From Strigamia acuminata (Eukaryota; Arthropoda; Chilopoda; Geophilomorpha; Linotaeniidae): a stretch of 64,000 bases of DNA. The stretch is from NCBI GenBank assembly GCA_949358305.1, contig OX442314.1, positions 23,367,060 to 23,431,059 of the forward strand, given 5' to 3'. This document shows, piece by piece, positions 21,420 to 34,920 of the stretch. The notes beneath the pieces were generated by a model that saw nothing but the letters and a program-made list of their open reading frames with translations, did no database searches and was not told where the DNA came from. Position 1 is the first letter of the stretch. Each line of letters starts with the position of its first letter. The translations under genes were made by a program, and so were the position numbers.

Positions 21420-21790
21420 CTAGAATTGTAAAGCGCGTTATGCCTCTCCCTCCAGGTGCGTTGAACGCAGAGGTGGGTTTCTGCACTCACGGACCGACGC
21501 GTTCGTTGAATGCGATGAATTGGAACTTGGCCGATTTGCTTTCTAAGTCTGCGTCAAGCGAGGGGATGACCAAGGTTGTTGCGAGGACCCCTTCCAGCAG
21601 CGGGGATGAAATCTGCAAAGCACCCATTCGCGATTTTTTCACTAGATTCGACGAGGTCCCTCGGGGTCCAACCACCGACCGAACCGCCTCCACACAGCCC
21701 ACTGCGTTTCAAAGCGACGTGGGCAGGTCTGGCGTCACGCGCTACATTGGGCTCATCCACTAAACCCATCAGATTCAGGATCCAAACCCA
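21420..21790. other. GC-rich island with long frames on both strands
   Basis: About 370 bp clearly richer in GC than the flanking intron. Overlapping open frames exist on + (21440-21763, 107 codons; 21576-21860) and minus (21554-21805, 21487-21702). I do not recognise any translation. Open frames in several phases are expected where stop codons are rare, so coding is not claimed. It could be an enhancer/CpG block or a decayed insertion. Confidence 0.4.
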
Positions 21791-22277
21791 GCGACGTGTT
21801 ATCAACAGGCCAATTTACCCCATTACAACAAAAAAACAACAAATTAATACAGCTAATTGACCATTAAAGCATCAAAAAATGTTGCATACACAATAACACA
21901 AACCAAGTGGTTACAAATGTTGCTTTATCACGGTGTGGTTGCAAATCTTCTTTCCTCTTTCTCATTTTTTACTTCTTCTTCTTCTTCGTCCTCGAGAGTC
22001 TTCACGTCACGTGCAATGTGCCGGAAATGTGATGCTTGAGAGCCCCGTGCTCGTTTCTCTGCTGACTTGTAAAGTGTTTGTGTCACCACTCAGATCAATC
22101 ACAGCCATCCTCTCCACATCCCCTCCTCCTTTTTCCTTTCTATCTTACACGCATTATCTGCTCGCAGAGGGGAATCCCTCATACGAGCCATTCACTCGTC
22201 CACCACAATACGCAAACTGACGACTTCTTTAACTCTTATTAAATTATCAACGCTGACAAGTCGGAAAAATCTCTCGG

Positions 22278-22310
22278 AACGTCGATTTAACGTCGATTTA
22301 ACGTCGATTT
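22278..22310. repeat. Three tandem copies of an 11-mer
   Basis: AACGTCGATTT three times in a row, perfect. Short local duplication; function unknown. Confidence 0.8.
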
Positions 22311-23920
22311 TCCAATCGCATCAGACTCAGATCGACCGATACCCTCATTAAACACGAATAAATTCGACGTAATTATCCAATATAGATGTAAATAACGATA
22401 GTCGGGCTCGACGCGGCGTAAATCGCAACACGGTTGACATTTTCACAACTTGTAATAATTGGAAATTGCTACTCTTTTGTGTCATTGTGTCAACCGCCAT
22501 CTGGCGAGCGAGTGGTGGGGGTGGGTGAATCTCTCTGATGAAGTGATCGCAGGGGGGCGTCCTGGGCGTCCCTTCTTTCAATGGGAGGACGGTTGTATGT
22601 GTCTCCCCCCGCTACCACATCAATGCACCTTCAACCCTCCTCCAACACCCCTCCCCGCTCCTTTCCATACTCATCCCCCCGTTCTCTATGAATGGATGGT
22701 GAAAACCTCTGATGGCTTTGTTTTCGTATTACGTTCGCTTCAACACTTGGCTCGAATGCGCGCGCATCTCTCTGCCTGCCTCTCTCTGCCTTCCCTTTTT
22801 GCCCTCACACTGACACTCGCGTCCATCCCCGCGCTGGATTGAGCCGTCAACTAGGGGGGATTGCGAAAAGGGCGGATAATGCCCACTGACGATCCGACTC
22901 CCGCCTCAAAGAAGAGTAAACCCACCGACTCCCTTTCCCCTCCCGAGAGAGGGTGAAGGGGGTGACAGTCAACAATGGACAAACGGCGGGGACTCACCTT
23001 TGAACCTCTTCCCCGTCGACGTGTTACAAACACCTTCTTCAGACGCTTAAAATACCTTGCAGGGGTAAAGAGAGATGGGACAAAGACCAGGATAACTGCC
23101 TTGTGGAAAAGGACTGGATTTATTGCTCTCTCTCTCTCTTTATCGCCTTCAACCGTTTGCCACAAAGGTGTGTACTGCAAATGCAAACCAATCATTTTTT
23201 AAACATCCGCAGTGGCGCATCACGACACTTCGAATTTCTTTCAAATTTCTAAATTCTTCAATCAAAATATGCATAAAAATATTTCGTTTTGCAAATCTGG
23301 GGCCCTGTGACAATGGGTGCAAATTTAATATTCATATCGTCAGAAGTAAAGCAGACGGTGATTGATAACAAGGATTCAGGGTACGAAGGGTGTTGGGGTA
23401 GAGGTAAATTGGGCTGACCCTGTGGTTGAACGCGGCATTCTCTATGTGAACTGGTGGGTTCCATGAACCAAAACGCGCGGGGGCGAGTTCCATTCGTCAA
23501 GGGCGAATCTTGGGGGGAACTTTCGGTTCATTAGTTGCCAATGACAGGGCAATTAGAGTTTTGGTTATGGATTAAGGAGACGAATTGATTGGTTTTTAGT
23601 GTTTGGTTTCAAATATTTCAATTAGATTTGGCGCTCGTTATATGTGTCGTTAAATGGATAGAAAATAAAGCAAGAATTAAAAGAAGATGATGAGTTTTAT
23701 TAGAGTTATAATGAAGAGGGGGTCTGGAAACGTGCAGAGGAGGGGCAGAAAGTGTGGGAACTGTGAGAAGTGTTGGTGTAAATCCAAAAGCAGATGCTGC
23801 TTTGCACTTATCAGTCTTCAGATACAAGAGGAAAAATAACAGACCGGCAACTTAGATTAAACATTCTTTTCGATTTCATATCCAGAAGTTTGAAAGGAAA
23901 ACAAAAAAGTGCCCATATGC

Positions 23921-24153
23921 TTCAAAAATATATTTTACTTAATGCATTCCAAAATGTGTAACATTTCACAGAATTAAGTATATTATTTGAACATTAAAGT
24001 ATGCATTTCATAATACAATTGAAAAAACGCATTCATATTTGACAAATAATAATATTTGGAATACATTAACGATATGTATTTTCGTGAAACCCAATGCATT
24101 TCAAAATATATTGCAATATATTGCAATATACCGCAATCTCAATGTATTATTGG
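23921..24153. repeat. Dispersed repeat family R1, copy 1
   Basis: About 230 bp of AT-rich sequence opening TTCAAAAATATATTTTAC and closing CAATGTATTATTGG. It is clearly alignable with 26084-26319 through shared blocks (AATGCATTTCA, ATTTGACAAATAAT, CCAATGCATTTCAAAATA). Non-coding; probably a non-autonomous DNA element. Confidence 0.7.
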
Positions 24154-25099
24154 GTGATTCCACCAAAAATGAGTTTGTTATAGTTGAAGTGAGTAAAAAA
24201 AATTATAAAAAACATTAATATTTCATTGATTTTTCTAATTTTTGGAGCTATGAATAACACCTTGCTGTATACAGTCAATTTCCAGAATAAGTATATGCTT
24301 TTTCAAAAAACCAAATAGACTCGACCATGTTCTTGTTTTTTCCTAGAATGTTCTACATCTGAAATATAAACAAAAACAGAAGAACAAATTGGAATTCGAT
24401 CAATTAATATGTATAAAAAAAAACAACTAATAGCCATTCATTAATTATCGAAAACAACGACCATCATTCAGCTTTATGTTCAAACCTCCCACAAAGAGGT
24501 TAAAGTGCAGGTGCAAGTCTGCAATTTCAAATTAATAATTAACTAGCCCCACCTCGTGACAACCCCTGGTCTATGTCACTCACATCCAGCCCACACAACC
24601 GCCATTTTGGCTCAAATTTAAACTAACACTAAAACCTCAAAGTGTATATACACACAACACAACTCCCTGCAGGGGATTTCCATAAACATTGTCAGTCGTA
24701 TAAACATTCAGTGGGTTGTAAAATTAATTAATTAGCCATAAAAACCAATGTTTACTCGTGGGACTCTTCTTCCATGTGAACATCTCGCTTTCGATTCGCG
24801 CTAAGCCTAATTGATCTTGCCGCTTCGGAGCCTCCGACCATTGATTCACGTTCGGGGGAGTGTGCATCCGGTCAGAGGAAGCCTCGTCAATTATTAATGC
24901 GATAACATTGTATCAATTATGCATATCACTCACACAGTATCACACACAAAAGTCAGACGGGAAAAAAAAGCGTTTGTCATATTACATCACTCGAGATCTC
25001 CATGTCACGAGGCCAACTCGCAACAAGTGTTCACTTTTGCCTTTTACATCGATAACGAATAATCGCGCGCACAAAACCACTCTTTTAGTGCGCCCGGAG

Positions 25100-25131
25100 A
25101 ACAACAACAACAACAACAACAAAACAACAAC
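25100..25131. repeat. (AAC)n microsatellite
   Basis: AAC units with one interruption, inside PRDM intron 1. Confidence 0.9.
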
Positions 25132-26083
25132 ATAAATAAATAAAAATAACGAAAACACTCTTGCAGATGTTGAAATCAATAAACTAAAAACAATTTCCGA
25201 TCCGCTCCCTCCCGCCCGCCACTTTGTCCCGAGCCGCACGCAACAATAAACAAATTAACGTCTATTTGACACATTTTTTCACTCCGCCACCGCCAATACT
25301 CCATCGCCCACCCCCTGGCGCCCCTCCCTCCCTTGAAAACTTTATTGTCGTGCGTTTCATCCATCCATTATGCTCATCACTGTCGTTACCATGCCAACAA
25401 GCAACGAGCCATTGTTTCAATGACTTGCAGCTGCTCCGCCTGCCTTCTTCCACAACCAACTCTGTAATCAAGGGGTCCCTGTGCGTGCGTCCGTGAAGCC
25501 GCAAACGCGAGCCCAATAACGGCGGTGGGCGGAGTCGCGTCTTGCCAATAGGCGCTCGTGGTTAAAGGCGTTCGTCACCCCCACCCTTCTCCCAATTGCT
25601 CCGCTCTAACCCCCGTCTCCCCTCCCATCCGCGATGCCAGGAAAGGTATAATAATAATAACGTGTATCTTAGCGACAGTCAAATTTGTTTATTTTCGAAC
25701 ATCGGAAGTGAGGTAGGCTGTGCAACATTCATTGTTTATTTTCTTGTCTTTTTTTCTCTTTTGCTTTTGTTTTGTTTTGTTTCAAAGCTAAGGAAATATT
25801 AAAACAATCAATTCATGCGTCAGGTGATCTCTTGTTTCCATGGTGAAAGTCGCAAGAGAAAATATTTAGACGGATGAATAGGTGAAGGTGGGGTCGATTT
25901 ATGTGTTTATTTATGTATTTACAGATATGTGTACAGATATACAGTGTGCTAATTGTACGCTAACGACTGTATTTAGACTAAAATGCATAGTTACTGAATT
26001 TTTTAAAAACAAAAACACTAGTTTATATTTATTTATTTATTGATGTTTTTCTCCAAAAGTCTAATTAATGATTTTTACCATAA

Positions 26084-26319
26084 GGTTCAAAAATATATTT
26101 TACAATGTATTGCTTATCAAAATGCATAGCATTTCGTGGAATTAAGTAAATAATGCATTTCATAAGACAATTGACAAAAATCCATTCAAAATGCATTCGT
26201 ATTTGACAAATAATATAGATTTTACAAAGTGTATTATCATTTTCAAACCAATAATGTATTATAAAATACGTTCTCGCTCGCCCAATGCATTTCAAAATAC
26301 ATATAATATAATTATTGGA
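26084..26319. repeat. Dispersed repeat family R1, copy 2
   Basis: Opens GGTTCAAAAATATATTTTAC and ends with ATAATTATTGGAC. Same orientation and block order as 23921-24153, which lies about 2.1 kb away. Confidence 0.7.
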
Positions 26320-28296
26320 CCATCATATGGGTTATCATCACTCACAACATTTGTGATAAATAATGGAGTGGATGGAGTAAAAATGAGAGCGAAAATAACA
26401 GAACAAGAACAAATTTAACTTTGTGGTTTTAATGTTAAGTGTCACACATACGAGTTTAATTTATATTTATCGCACGATATAAAGAAACAAAATATCTGCA
26501 TGCGGCGAACATGGGAGGCCACGAAATGACAAAATTAATAATTATTAAAACTGCTCCGTCTTTAAGGGTGAGAATAGTGGGTGTAGCGGGAGGAATGGAG
26601 GAAGCGAATTCGTAATAACCGAAACTGAGAGTATTAAAAAAAAGAAACTGTAATTACTCGAAAGCCAGCATCACCACCTTGCCTCATAATGGGGCACCCG
26701 TTGGCTCACTTCTTTTAATGATGACTTAATTATACACTTAATTGTGAAAATGTCACATTGAAAACGACGCTGTATATTGTTTCAATGTGTCGGCAGACAC
26801 ATTTAAAAAGATCTCGCGAAATAAAGAAGAAAAGAGAAGAAAAAAAAAAAAGAAAAACTACACATTATATGAGCGCGAATTAAGCAGTTGAAAAATCATA
26901 AAATGAACTTTTTCAGACGAGGCAAATTTCCAAGTCGTATAGAAAACTAGGCCTAAATTCGCTTCTAATTACTCGCACCTTTAAAAAACGCCAAAATAAA
27001 TAAATTCAACGATCCAAATTTGTTCACCTCTTAATTGGAACACATAAAACAGTTCAAGCTTAAAATTCGTCCACTTTGTTTAAGGTCGACAATTTTTCTT
27101 TTTTAAAAAAAAAAATCTGTTTCTACTTACGTCCATAAGTTTGGCGTCAAGTTACCCTGTGCCTAACTGTCCACTGTAGATAGTGAAGTCTTAAGATGAA
27201 TCTGTTCCTGTGGTTCTTTGTAAACTGATTCCTCATCCCCACCCACTCAAACTCAACCATCCCTCTTTTACTCTTACACTCCCCACGTTGAGCAAAAAGG
27301 AGGGTAATTGGGGTGACACAAACTTAACTTTTTATTGAAGTCACAGACAACAAACAATTTGGGGGTAGGAAAAAAAAAAAAAGAGGAAGAAAAAAAAACG
27401 ACCTTTTTGCACTTTTTACTCCTCAGTTTTTATGTGCGCGGGTGTTAAATGATTAAGTGTGGGTTTTCTTGGCCCTTGTAAGAGGTCAAGTCAAAAAATT
27501 TGGGGGATGATAGTGGAGGGTTCCACCACCGAGTGGCACGTGGTGTTCATCAACTGGTCATCTGAGATTTTCCCTCTTGTCCTTTTCCTGCCATTCACTC
27601 TTCCTCCGAGTGTTACTTAAACGCACATCTTGACTCCTTCAGTCCGATCCAATGTTTACAAGGTAAGGTTGTTTAAAGCTTGTTCGATAACGTTTCCAAA
27701 CTTTAATATTATTAACAATTTGCACTACAACGTCTTCATTTCCGTGTTGAGAAAACTCCTTTAATTGGTGTCACATCACATGGAAAGACCGAGATAAGAC
27801 TTCCCAACTACAACACAAAAGAGAGAACTTTTGGGATGTGTGAAGACCTTCAAATGTAGTCTGCAATGAGCTGAGCAGAGGGAATAGTACATCCTCTCTC
27901 TCTTTCTCAATAGTCAATAGGCGGTGTTGGGTTTTGATCATAACTCGCCCTTTTCAATCATTCCCCCTCTCACCACATCTCTTTTATGTCTTTTTTCGGC
28001 ATCTAAACGACATATCATACCTCATTTATCGTTAGTACGTCTTCAATTCCAATTGCCAACCTTAAAGATGAGCTCTCCGGCCATTTAATGCAATTTTTTT
28101 CGCCATTGTTTGTTTAGAAAACCTCGCAAGATCTTTAATATTCCGTGTCGCGTGCATATTCCGATGGTGCAGCAAGAGTTAAATCATTAACCAGCAGCAC
28201 TATTGGTCGACTGCATCGTTAGTGCGTGCTTGGTGTGAGTGGATCATTGTTCCATCCAATCACCTCCAACCATCATTAGTGGAAGCTGTGATCTTG

Positions 28297-28310
28297 GTAA
28301 CCATGGCAAC
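28297..28310. promoter_or_regulatory. RFX X-box motif
   Basis: GTAACCATGGCAAC fits the full two-half-site RFX consensus (GTNRCC, 2-bp spacer, RGYAAC) without mismatch. Binding is inferred from sequence only. Confidence 0.5.
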
Positions 28311-28653
28311 CGACTTTTGATAATGCCGATAATAACAGGGCAGGGAGTGAGCGAGAGAGTCGAATCGCATGTCGCTTATTTCTGGCTGCGCAATCATATC
28401 TTTTTCACGTCGGGTATCCTCAACATTTCGAGAATGGGGCTCCGTCAACAGAGTGAAAGGGGGGAGATACATACGATTCGCATCCCCTCCCATCCCCTGA
28501 AGGACCAGCCAGCTGCTTCCTTTGACTCTTCGCAGCCTGGTGCTTTGTGACGCTGTCAGAGCCACTGTAAATAATACCTGGCATTGGTCGGCCGCGATGC
28601 TGGCACTTGAATAGCCGAGAGAAGAGACCTATGACACCCCATCTCTCCCCTCC

Positions 28654-28669
28654 GCCACCAGAGGGCTAT
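28654..28669 (+). promoter_or_regulatory. CTCF-like site
   Basis: GCCACCAGAGGGCTAT matches the CTCF core CCASYAGRKGGC. It could mark an insulator or loop anchor within the intron. Confidence 0.4.
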
Positions 28670-29196
28670 TTAGCTTTAAGCCATCTTCTCTGTGCCTTCC
28701 CTTCCCTCCACCTTGCCGAGGGGCTCAAAGACGCTTCACACCATCATCCCGAAGGGGAATGAAGGGTGGACTACAATACAATTCATTCTCATCTCTCTTC
28801 TTCTGGTTTTCGTGTCAACCATCTTGTAGCTTCGAGGTGTCGGATGGCCCATGCGGGACAATGGGCTTTGCATGGCCAGGCGTCTCTCTCAACTTGTCTT
28901 GTGTCAAACTGCATTACCCCTCTTTTCCTCGCTTCCTGTATCCCCTTACCGTTATTGAGGCTCCTCTCTCATGGGTGTGTAATATGTGTATGAACATCTC
29001 TCCCCCCGACACCCTCCACCTTGACTAAGATGTCATTTGGCTTACCAATCTGGTCACTAGGAGGCCACACCGAATTAGGCGCCATTGTGTGCGTGTGCTC
29101 ATTTTCACTCGCAGTGTCACGCTCGGCCCATCTGTTTGCCGTGGAGTCGAGTTTCCATTTTACTTTAAAATCACGATAACATTTTATTATAAAATA

Positions 29197-29408
29197 TACC
29201 GTATTTTATCGATTATTCAAAACTGCCATTTTGGTCAGCAATTACAATTTCGGTTTTTCGTTTGTTACATTTGTTTGATGTCACGAACGTTCATCATCCG
29301 TGAAGTTAAATACGGAAACAATACCGTACTTTTGCAAAAATACGCTATTCTTGGTGTCTCGGCTGCGGCTACTATTCGAGGGCGACTCTTAATCGGTAAA
29401 ATACGGTA
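29197..29408. mobile_element. MITE-like element, full-length copy (212 bp)
   Basis: The left end TACCGTATTTTATCGATTA and the reverse complement of the right end TACCGTATTTTACCGATTA differ at one position, giving 19-bp terminal inverted repeats. The interior has a TACGG...CCGTA sub-repeat and no ORF of substance. TA at both outer ends suggests a TA target site. The interior is nearly the same as 39564-39777. Confidence 0.75.
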
Positions 29409-30518
29409 TTTTAATCCTTAACTCGCAGTGAAATGTGAAATCAACCGACATTTTCGAAGCCAGTTGAAAAACTTGATTTTCCAAGCAAAACCTACGAAGT
29501 TGTAACCCTAAAAAGAAGGGCGTTTGTCTTTTGTTTACGTAAAAGGGGGAGCGTAAAGCAATTTGGCCAGTGTCCATGCCAGTCGCTTAGCTTGAGAAAT
29601 ATGGACATACATAATATGCAGAGCGGACAGCTGCGTCGGGTGCCCTCGCCAATATATCTGAAAAATAAACTACCCCTTCACTACATTTTATTTTCATAAT
29701 TTTATTTTAGATCAAATTTTTTTCCCCTTTCCCCACACACGGCTGTAAATTGACCAATCAAATACACCGCCTCGAGATGGTCAGCGCCCCATATTGGCTC
29801 CACTCGAGCGGCTAAGTGACAAACTGATGGCGGTCTCCGATTCAGGCTGCCCAGCAATGAGCGCAAACATCACATCACCCCTATCACTATGAATAGTCGC
29901 CCATAAAAATATCTGTTTATGAAGTTTGTATAAACAAACGCATTCCAACAGCATCGCATTTTTATCTCTCATTTCTATTCCTTAAATTCCTCTTCTCGCA
30001 ACGCACATTTACACCTTTCCCGCGCGACCACATGATCAATACCAATATACAAACTCCCCTCGAAAATGGCAATACCTTCGTAAGACCAACACCAATCATT
30101 GGGTGTGTCAAATATCAAGTGTCAAACGAGTTAACTCTGAACATTTGGCATTGACTTCGAGCAGTGTTTGTTGGACACGGGGATTTCCTTTGCTCCACGC
30201 CCCTCCTTAAGGACAATCCCAAAGAGTAAACAAGGTGTGTCTGTCACTATACCCACCTGTCTCTTTCCCCAGGTGACAGGCTCCTTTTTCCTCAAGGAAC
30301 CGCCGCGGGGGAGGATGTTTGTCCTCCTTAATGGCGGATATCCTTGGCCATTGCGGAAGCCAGCTCTATATACCTGTCCCGAGGTTTTTCATCATATATT
30401 ATAGACTGACTAAATAAGTGCAATAAATTTTTCTCACCAAAAAGTGGAATTCTTTATCAGATATAAAAATAAATTGATTTTTTCTCCCCATCTTTCTTTA
30501 CCTTTCCTAAACGCGATG

Positions 30519-30531
30519 TGACGTCACGTGA
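30519..30531. promoter_or_regulatory. Overlapping CRE and E-box
   Basis: TGACGTCACGTGA joins a perfect CRE palindrome (TGACGTCA) and a CACGTG E-box. Candidate bZIP/bHLH composite site; function inferred. Confidence 0.35.
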
Positions 30532-31361
30532 CTGACATCGAAAGATTGCCCAGTTATGGATTACTCTCGAACCGCAGCCGCGATGCAGGAGTTTTATTTA
30601 CACGTTTGTAATTTTAATTAAAAATCAACTCGTGGAATCTTGTTGGCTGCTAAAGCGCTCCTGATATCGGTGATTTACATACACAATAAAATGAGAACGG
30701 GGCGGCCATTAAATTGCTATGCAAAGTTTCACTCAAAAATCAAATACATTTGCTGCTGCTACCAGCTTTTGCTGCACCACTTGTTTGCTCTTTCTCTCTC
30801 TTTGAGTAATAGAATACTAAGAACCCTCTTTGCACAATCAACCCCCTGATGGATATTCATTGGCTCTAACAAAACATGAATTTTTATTTATAACTAACAG
30901 TGTGTGCACTTTAAAAGATAGGCCTAATGGTCGCTCTCATTCAATTCGCCAATTTAAGAACGAACAAAAAAGAAAAAGAGAAAAATAAAAAGAAAAAAAC
31001 CCGCTGTTTTATGTGCATTTTATTCTCAAACTCGAAGATTTCTTTCCAATATTCCCAACTTTTGCTTTTTCCAACTTTAAAACCTTATTTATATATATCG
31101 AATCTCCCCCCGAACTGTTTACCGGTTTAACTGTCTACAAAAGATGAACGCTGATGGACCCACTCACTCCACACGAGAGGGCTGCAACCGCATTCAATCT
31201 CTGACGTCATCTAATCAACCACCCCACAGCCACAAGCGCCCCACACAGCCAAAGTCAATCGTCATAAATACAAGAAACCAAGACAAGGTTTTAATGAAAA
31301 AGTTGCAAACTCAAACATTTATCCATTCCTTTTAAATTTAGTACACAAAGGGTTTTTCCAC

Positions 31362-31370
<9 letters not shown>

Positions 31371-31393
<23 letters not shown>

Positions 31394-31394
31394 G
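31371..31394. repeat. Poly(A) tract, about 23 bp
   Basis: Uninterrupted A run within intron 1, possibly slippage or an old retroposed tail; no element body was recognised upstream. Confidence 0.85.
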
Positions 31395-32007
31395 ATTTTC
31401 TTTTTACTTATCCGTCACTTCGCCTTCACCCGCACGATTACCCAGAGGCCAATTTTTCTCCAACCGTATCTGGACTTGGACGGTGCTCTTGCTGGACAGT
31501 CCATCTGTCTCCTTTACTTCCCCTTTCACCATATTCCCCCCTCACCTTAACTTCGTCTTCAACTGAAGATTCAATTCAACAACAACAAAAAAAAACTTTT
31601 AAAATGAACAAACATTGAAAACACCAAAGATTTATTCCACAATAAATCGAAACCGCGCATAAATCACCAAACATTTGGCTAAAATTCAAATATATTGATA
31701 TATCACTTACTCCGGCGTCTAAATAAACAACATGTGCATTTAACCATCTAAACAACTCTTGATTCATGTTCTCCCGAGCCAAGCAAACCCTATATAAACT
31801 CTAAAACACAGCAGAGATATATATAGAGGAGTTAAGACTTTTATTTCAGGTGGTCTACTCTTCTTTTGTGCGAGTGGCCATCACCTTCTGCAGTCCGTTC
31901 CATTTCCTTAAATCAGTGCCTGGGATCTCAGAGCCATAAATAGCCGTCCAGGCCGCTAGTGGGCGCCTTTTGTCGCCTCTCGAATGGTAGTAAGGGGGAG
32001 GAAGAGT

Positions 32008-32026
32008 GAGAGAGAGAGAGAGAGAG
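32008..32026. repeat. (GA)n microsatellite
   Basis: Nine or more GA units in a purine-rich stretch; potential GAGA-factor binding, otherwise simple repeat. Confidence 0.85.
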
Positions 32027-32268
32027 TTGTGTGGGGGTGAGAGGACCCAAGATAATTTCCCGCCGTCCCCTCGCTTTCTCCTGCTGATCGCGCCAAAAGC
32101 CATCAGAGGTGAGAGAAGTGTATAGTGGGTGAACTCTCGCCATTCGGACGCCTCCCTCGCCATTCCACATCCCATCACCTACGATAGCACGTTCACACAA
32201 GTCCCCCTACAAAGAGCTCCCGCCCACTCCTTAATCGACCTGATTGATGCTGGCCGATTCTCCTCGCT

Positions 32269-32278
32269 GCGCATGCGC
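32269..32278. promoter_or_regulatory. NRF1-type palindrome GCGCATGCGC (2 of 4)
   Basis: Exact core, within TGCGCATGCGCGA, in intron 1. Confidence 0.45.
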
Positions 32279-32562
32279 GAATAAAAATGCTCGCATTTCC
32301 TCTCTTGCCATCTATCACGGTCACTAATTTAGCGATTCACCAGCAGAGGGGGGTGATTCTATTAGCTCCTTTCCCCTCCACACTTTCACCTCTGTCTGTT
32401 GCTTGTCTGAATACTGTTTCATCAATAATTGTACACCCCAGTGGAGATAAAATCGGTGACAAAATGGGTTAGATCCACTTTTGTTGTTGCTTTTTTGACT
32501 TAAAGTGAAATGGAATAAATATTTTCATTGATTGGTCGATTTCTTGAGATTGCCATCAGTGT

Positions 32563-32609
32563 GGTTCAAAAATTTATTTTGCAATATAATTTCAATGTAT
32601 TTTTGAACC
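32563..32609. repeat. 47-bp fold-back made of R1-type ends
   Basis: The GGTTCAAAAAT end is followed within 47 bp by its inverted partner TTTTTGAACC. The outer sequence equals the R1 family terminus, so this looks like an extreme internal deletion derivative. It shows that R1 probably has terminal inverted repeats. Confidence 0.55.
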
Positions 32610-34689
32610 AAAAATATCTAAAATCGAACAATTTAAACTTGGTTTTTCCCTCCGTTATCAGCAACCTTGAAAAGCTGACCAAACCTTATAAAATTTATGC
32701 TATTTTTATTTCTCACTGATCATATTATGATAAACAAAAATGGAAAATTGATTTCGAAATGCGCACTTTTGTCTAATCTTCACGTTACTCCAAATACGAA
32801 AGTGTATACACACAACAAAAACAATCTTATTTCTTTTGAAATTTCAAACATGTCGTCATTTCCCGATGACTGATTTCCCCCCAATAATCTCGACAAATAA
32901 ATATCATTTGACCTCGATTAATTGTATTCTTTTAAATCAATTTCCTGAGTAATTTAACTCTCGTGTTTACAACGAGCGAAGTCTAATGACATAATGATGA
33001 AAAAAAGCTCCATTTATATGCGTGGTAATATATATTTTAATACTACCCTTGACATTTATAACCACTTTGTTTACACATTAAACCGGATGTTAAAGAGATA
33101 AACAAGGTATTGAAGATGAGTATACTCACTTTTTTTTATCTATAAAATAAAAACGGTGTTGAGATCCAATTATAAGGTGGAAATTTAATCTGTCGTTTGA
33201 TAGTGTTGGATTTGAGCGAAGAAAAATGCACAGATAACACAGAAACCAAACAGTTTCGAGAAGTGATATCAAGAGTAAGGTGTATTGGAAATCCATTCTT
33301 TCCTTCTCATTTGAACACGTTTATTTTTTTTTGTTTTTAAACTTTTTATTAAGAGACTTCTGACATAAATTTTTGATTGAAGATATAAAACAATTTAGTA
33401 TCATTTTACACATCACGATTTCAGCATCTAAAGTTCAGGTAAGACAACACCTCGTTTAAATCTGTAGTTTTAAGATTTCCAAAACAGGAAAAAAATATCA
33501 ATTCAAAAAATAAACAATTTTATTTTTTTTCTAAATGGTTAGTAAACGAAAAATTTAAAATTAAAAAAAAAAAAAACTTTAATAGTTCCAAATCTTAAAA
33601 TAATGTTGTCAAGATACGAAACGTGAAAATGATTGATAGATATGACCGTGATTTTCGAAAAAATGTCATCGCATTTGCCCTCCACGCTCTAAATAAAGTC
33701 ATCTTTTCTTTTCCTCTTGTTGGTAATTAATTAGCCATTTATTTGTAATTAATGTAACCGAATGCTCGCCTAAGACACGTGTTGTTTTGCTTAATGAATT
33801 GCTAATGTTCGTGCTAACATTAGTCTCGAGCGAGGCCTTGGCCTTTTCAAGTGCTGTTGACAAAGCTTTTAATTAGAAATGACTTTCAACTCCCCCTTTT
33901 AGAGGATTTATAATTTTAATGCTGGGTGATGGGGTGACGAAGAAAATTAAAAACAAGATAAATATGACGTACATTTCCCCAAACAACTTTTTTAATATAA
34001 TACTTTATGGTGTGTGTTGTAACTCATTTTGTGGTTAGATAAAGATATCGCGTATTATAACGTGCTGGGCAATTATTAGGACAAGATTTGCCGAGTCATA
34101 ACGCGAAAATAATGAGTTTCGGGTGTATATACAAAATTCACCGTCATATATTTACATAAACAAAATTTGTTGCATTAAATGTTCAAATTTATCTCTTTTT
34201 AATATCGTGTGATGACTTTGTAAAAATAAAAAAAATCCGCATTAGAAGTATCCCTATAACACTTCAAATCGTTCCTTATTATTAATTTTTTTTTCCCCAA
34301 CGCGTTTAATTGACTTAAAAAAAAAGGAACTTTGAAGGTGGGGGCGAAACACTAACAGGCGCAAGTCACTCATATTTTTTAATTTTAATTTCAATGTGGA
34401 AATCATTAATTTCATTCAACACCCTTTTTCTAACACTAATCCTTCATATAATCTGATTTTCATAAAAAATTCTTCATAAAATAATCCACACATTTTGTAA
34501 TTATTTAAAAAATATATAAAAAAAAATTAATTTAACAAAACTACAATTAAATTTATAAACAAATCACCCCCCCCCCCTTCCCCCCAAATTATAATTTTTT
34601 AAAAATTATTTAAAACAAAAAAAAATTGATTTGAAAAAAAAATGTTTTGCATCCATTTTTAAACTCGATAAAAAAGGTAGAAAGTAAAG

Positions 34690-34920
34690 AAATGGAAGGT
34701 ATAGGGGGAGGCATTCAGTTTTGCCTCGCGAACGTCATCTTTGGCCCTCTGGTGGCGGCTGTGGGAGATGATCCCATCCATCATGCGGTGGCGGCGGTGA
34801 CAGCGGTGCGGGCGACGCATTACCGCCGCTCGGCCGCTTTCGCTCGGATACGGCACAAGCAACACGCGCGCACGCGCCTCTCTCGTCTCCATGTCTGATG
34901 CCTGCGTTTCACACTTGATA
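34690..34920. other. GC-rich, CpG-rich block in intron 1
   Basis: CpG-dense sequence (GGCGGCGGTGACAGCGG type) with a CTCF-like CCCTCTGGTGGCGGC (34745-34759). The open frame at 34647-34898 is low complexity and has no recognisable domain. Candidate intronic promoter or enhancer. Confidence 0.4.

Noticed and set aside
34568-34590. Poly-C run as assembly gap edge or telomere-like repeat
   Set aside because: Just a short C homopolymer in a low-complexity stretch.
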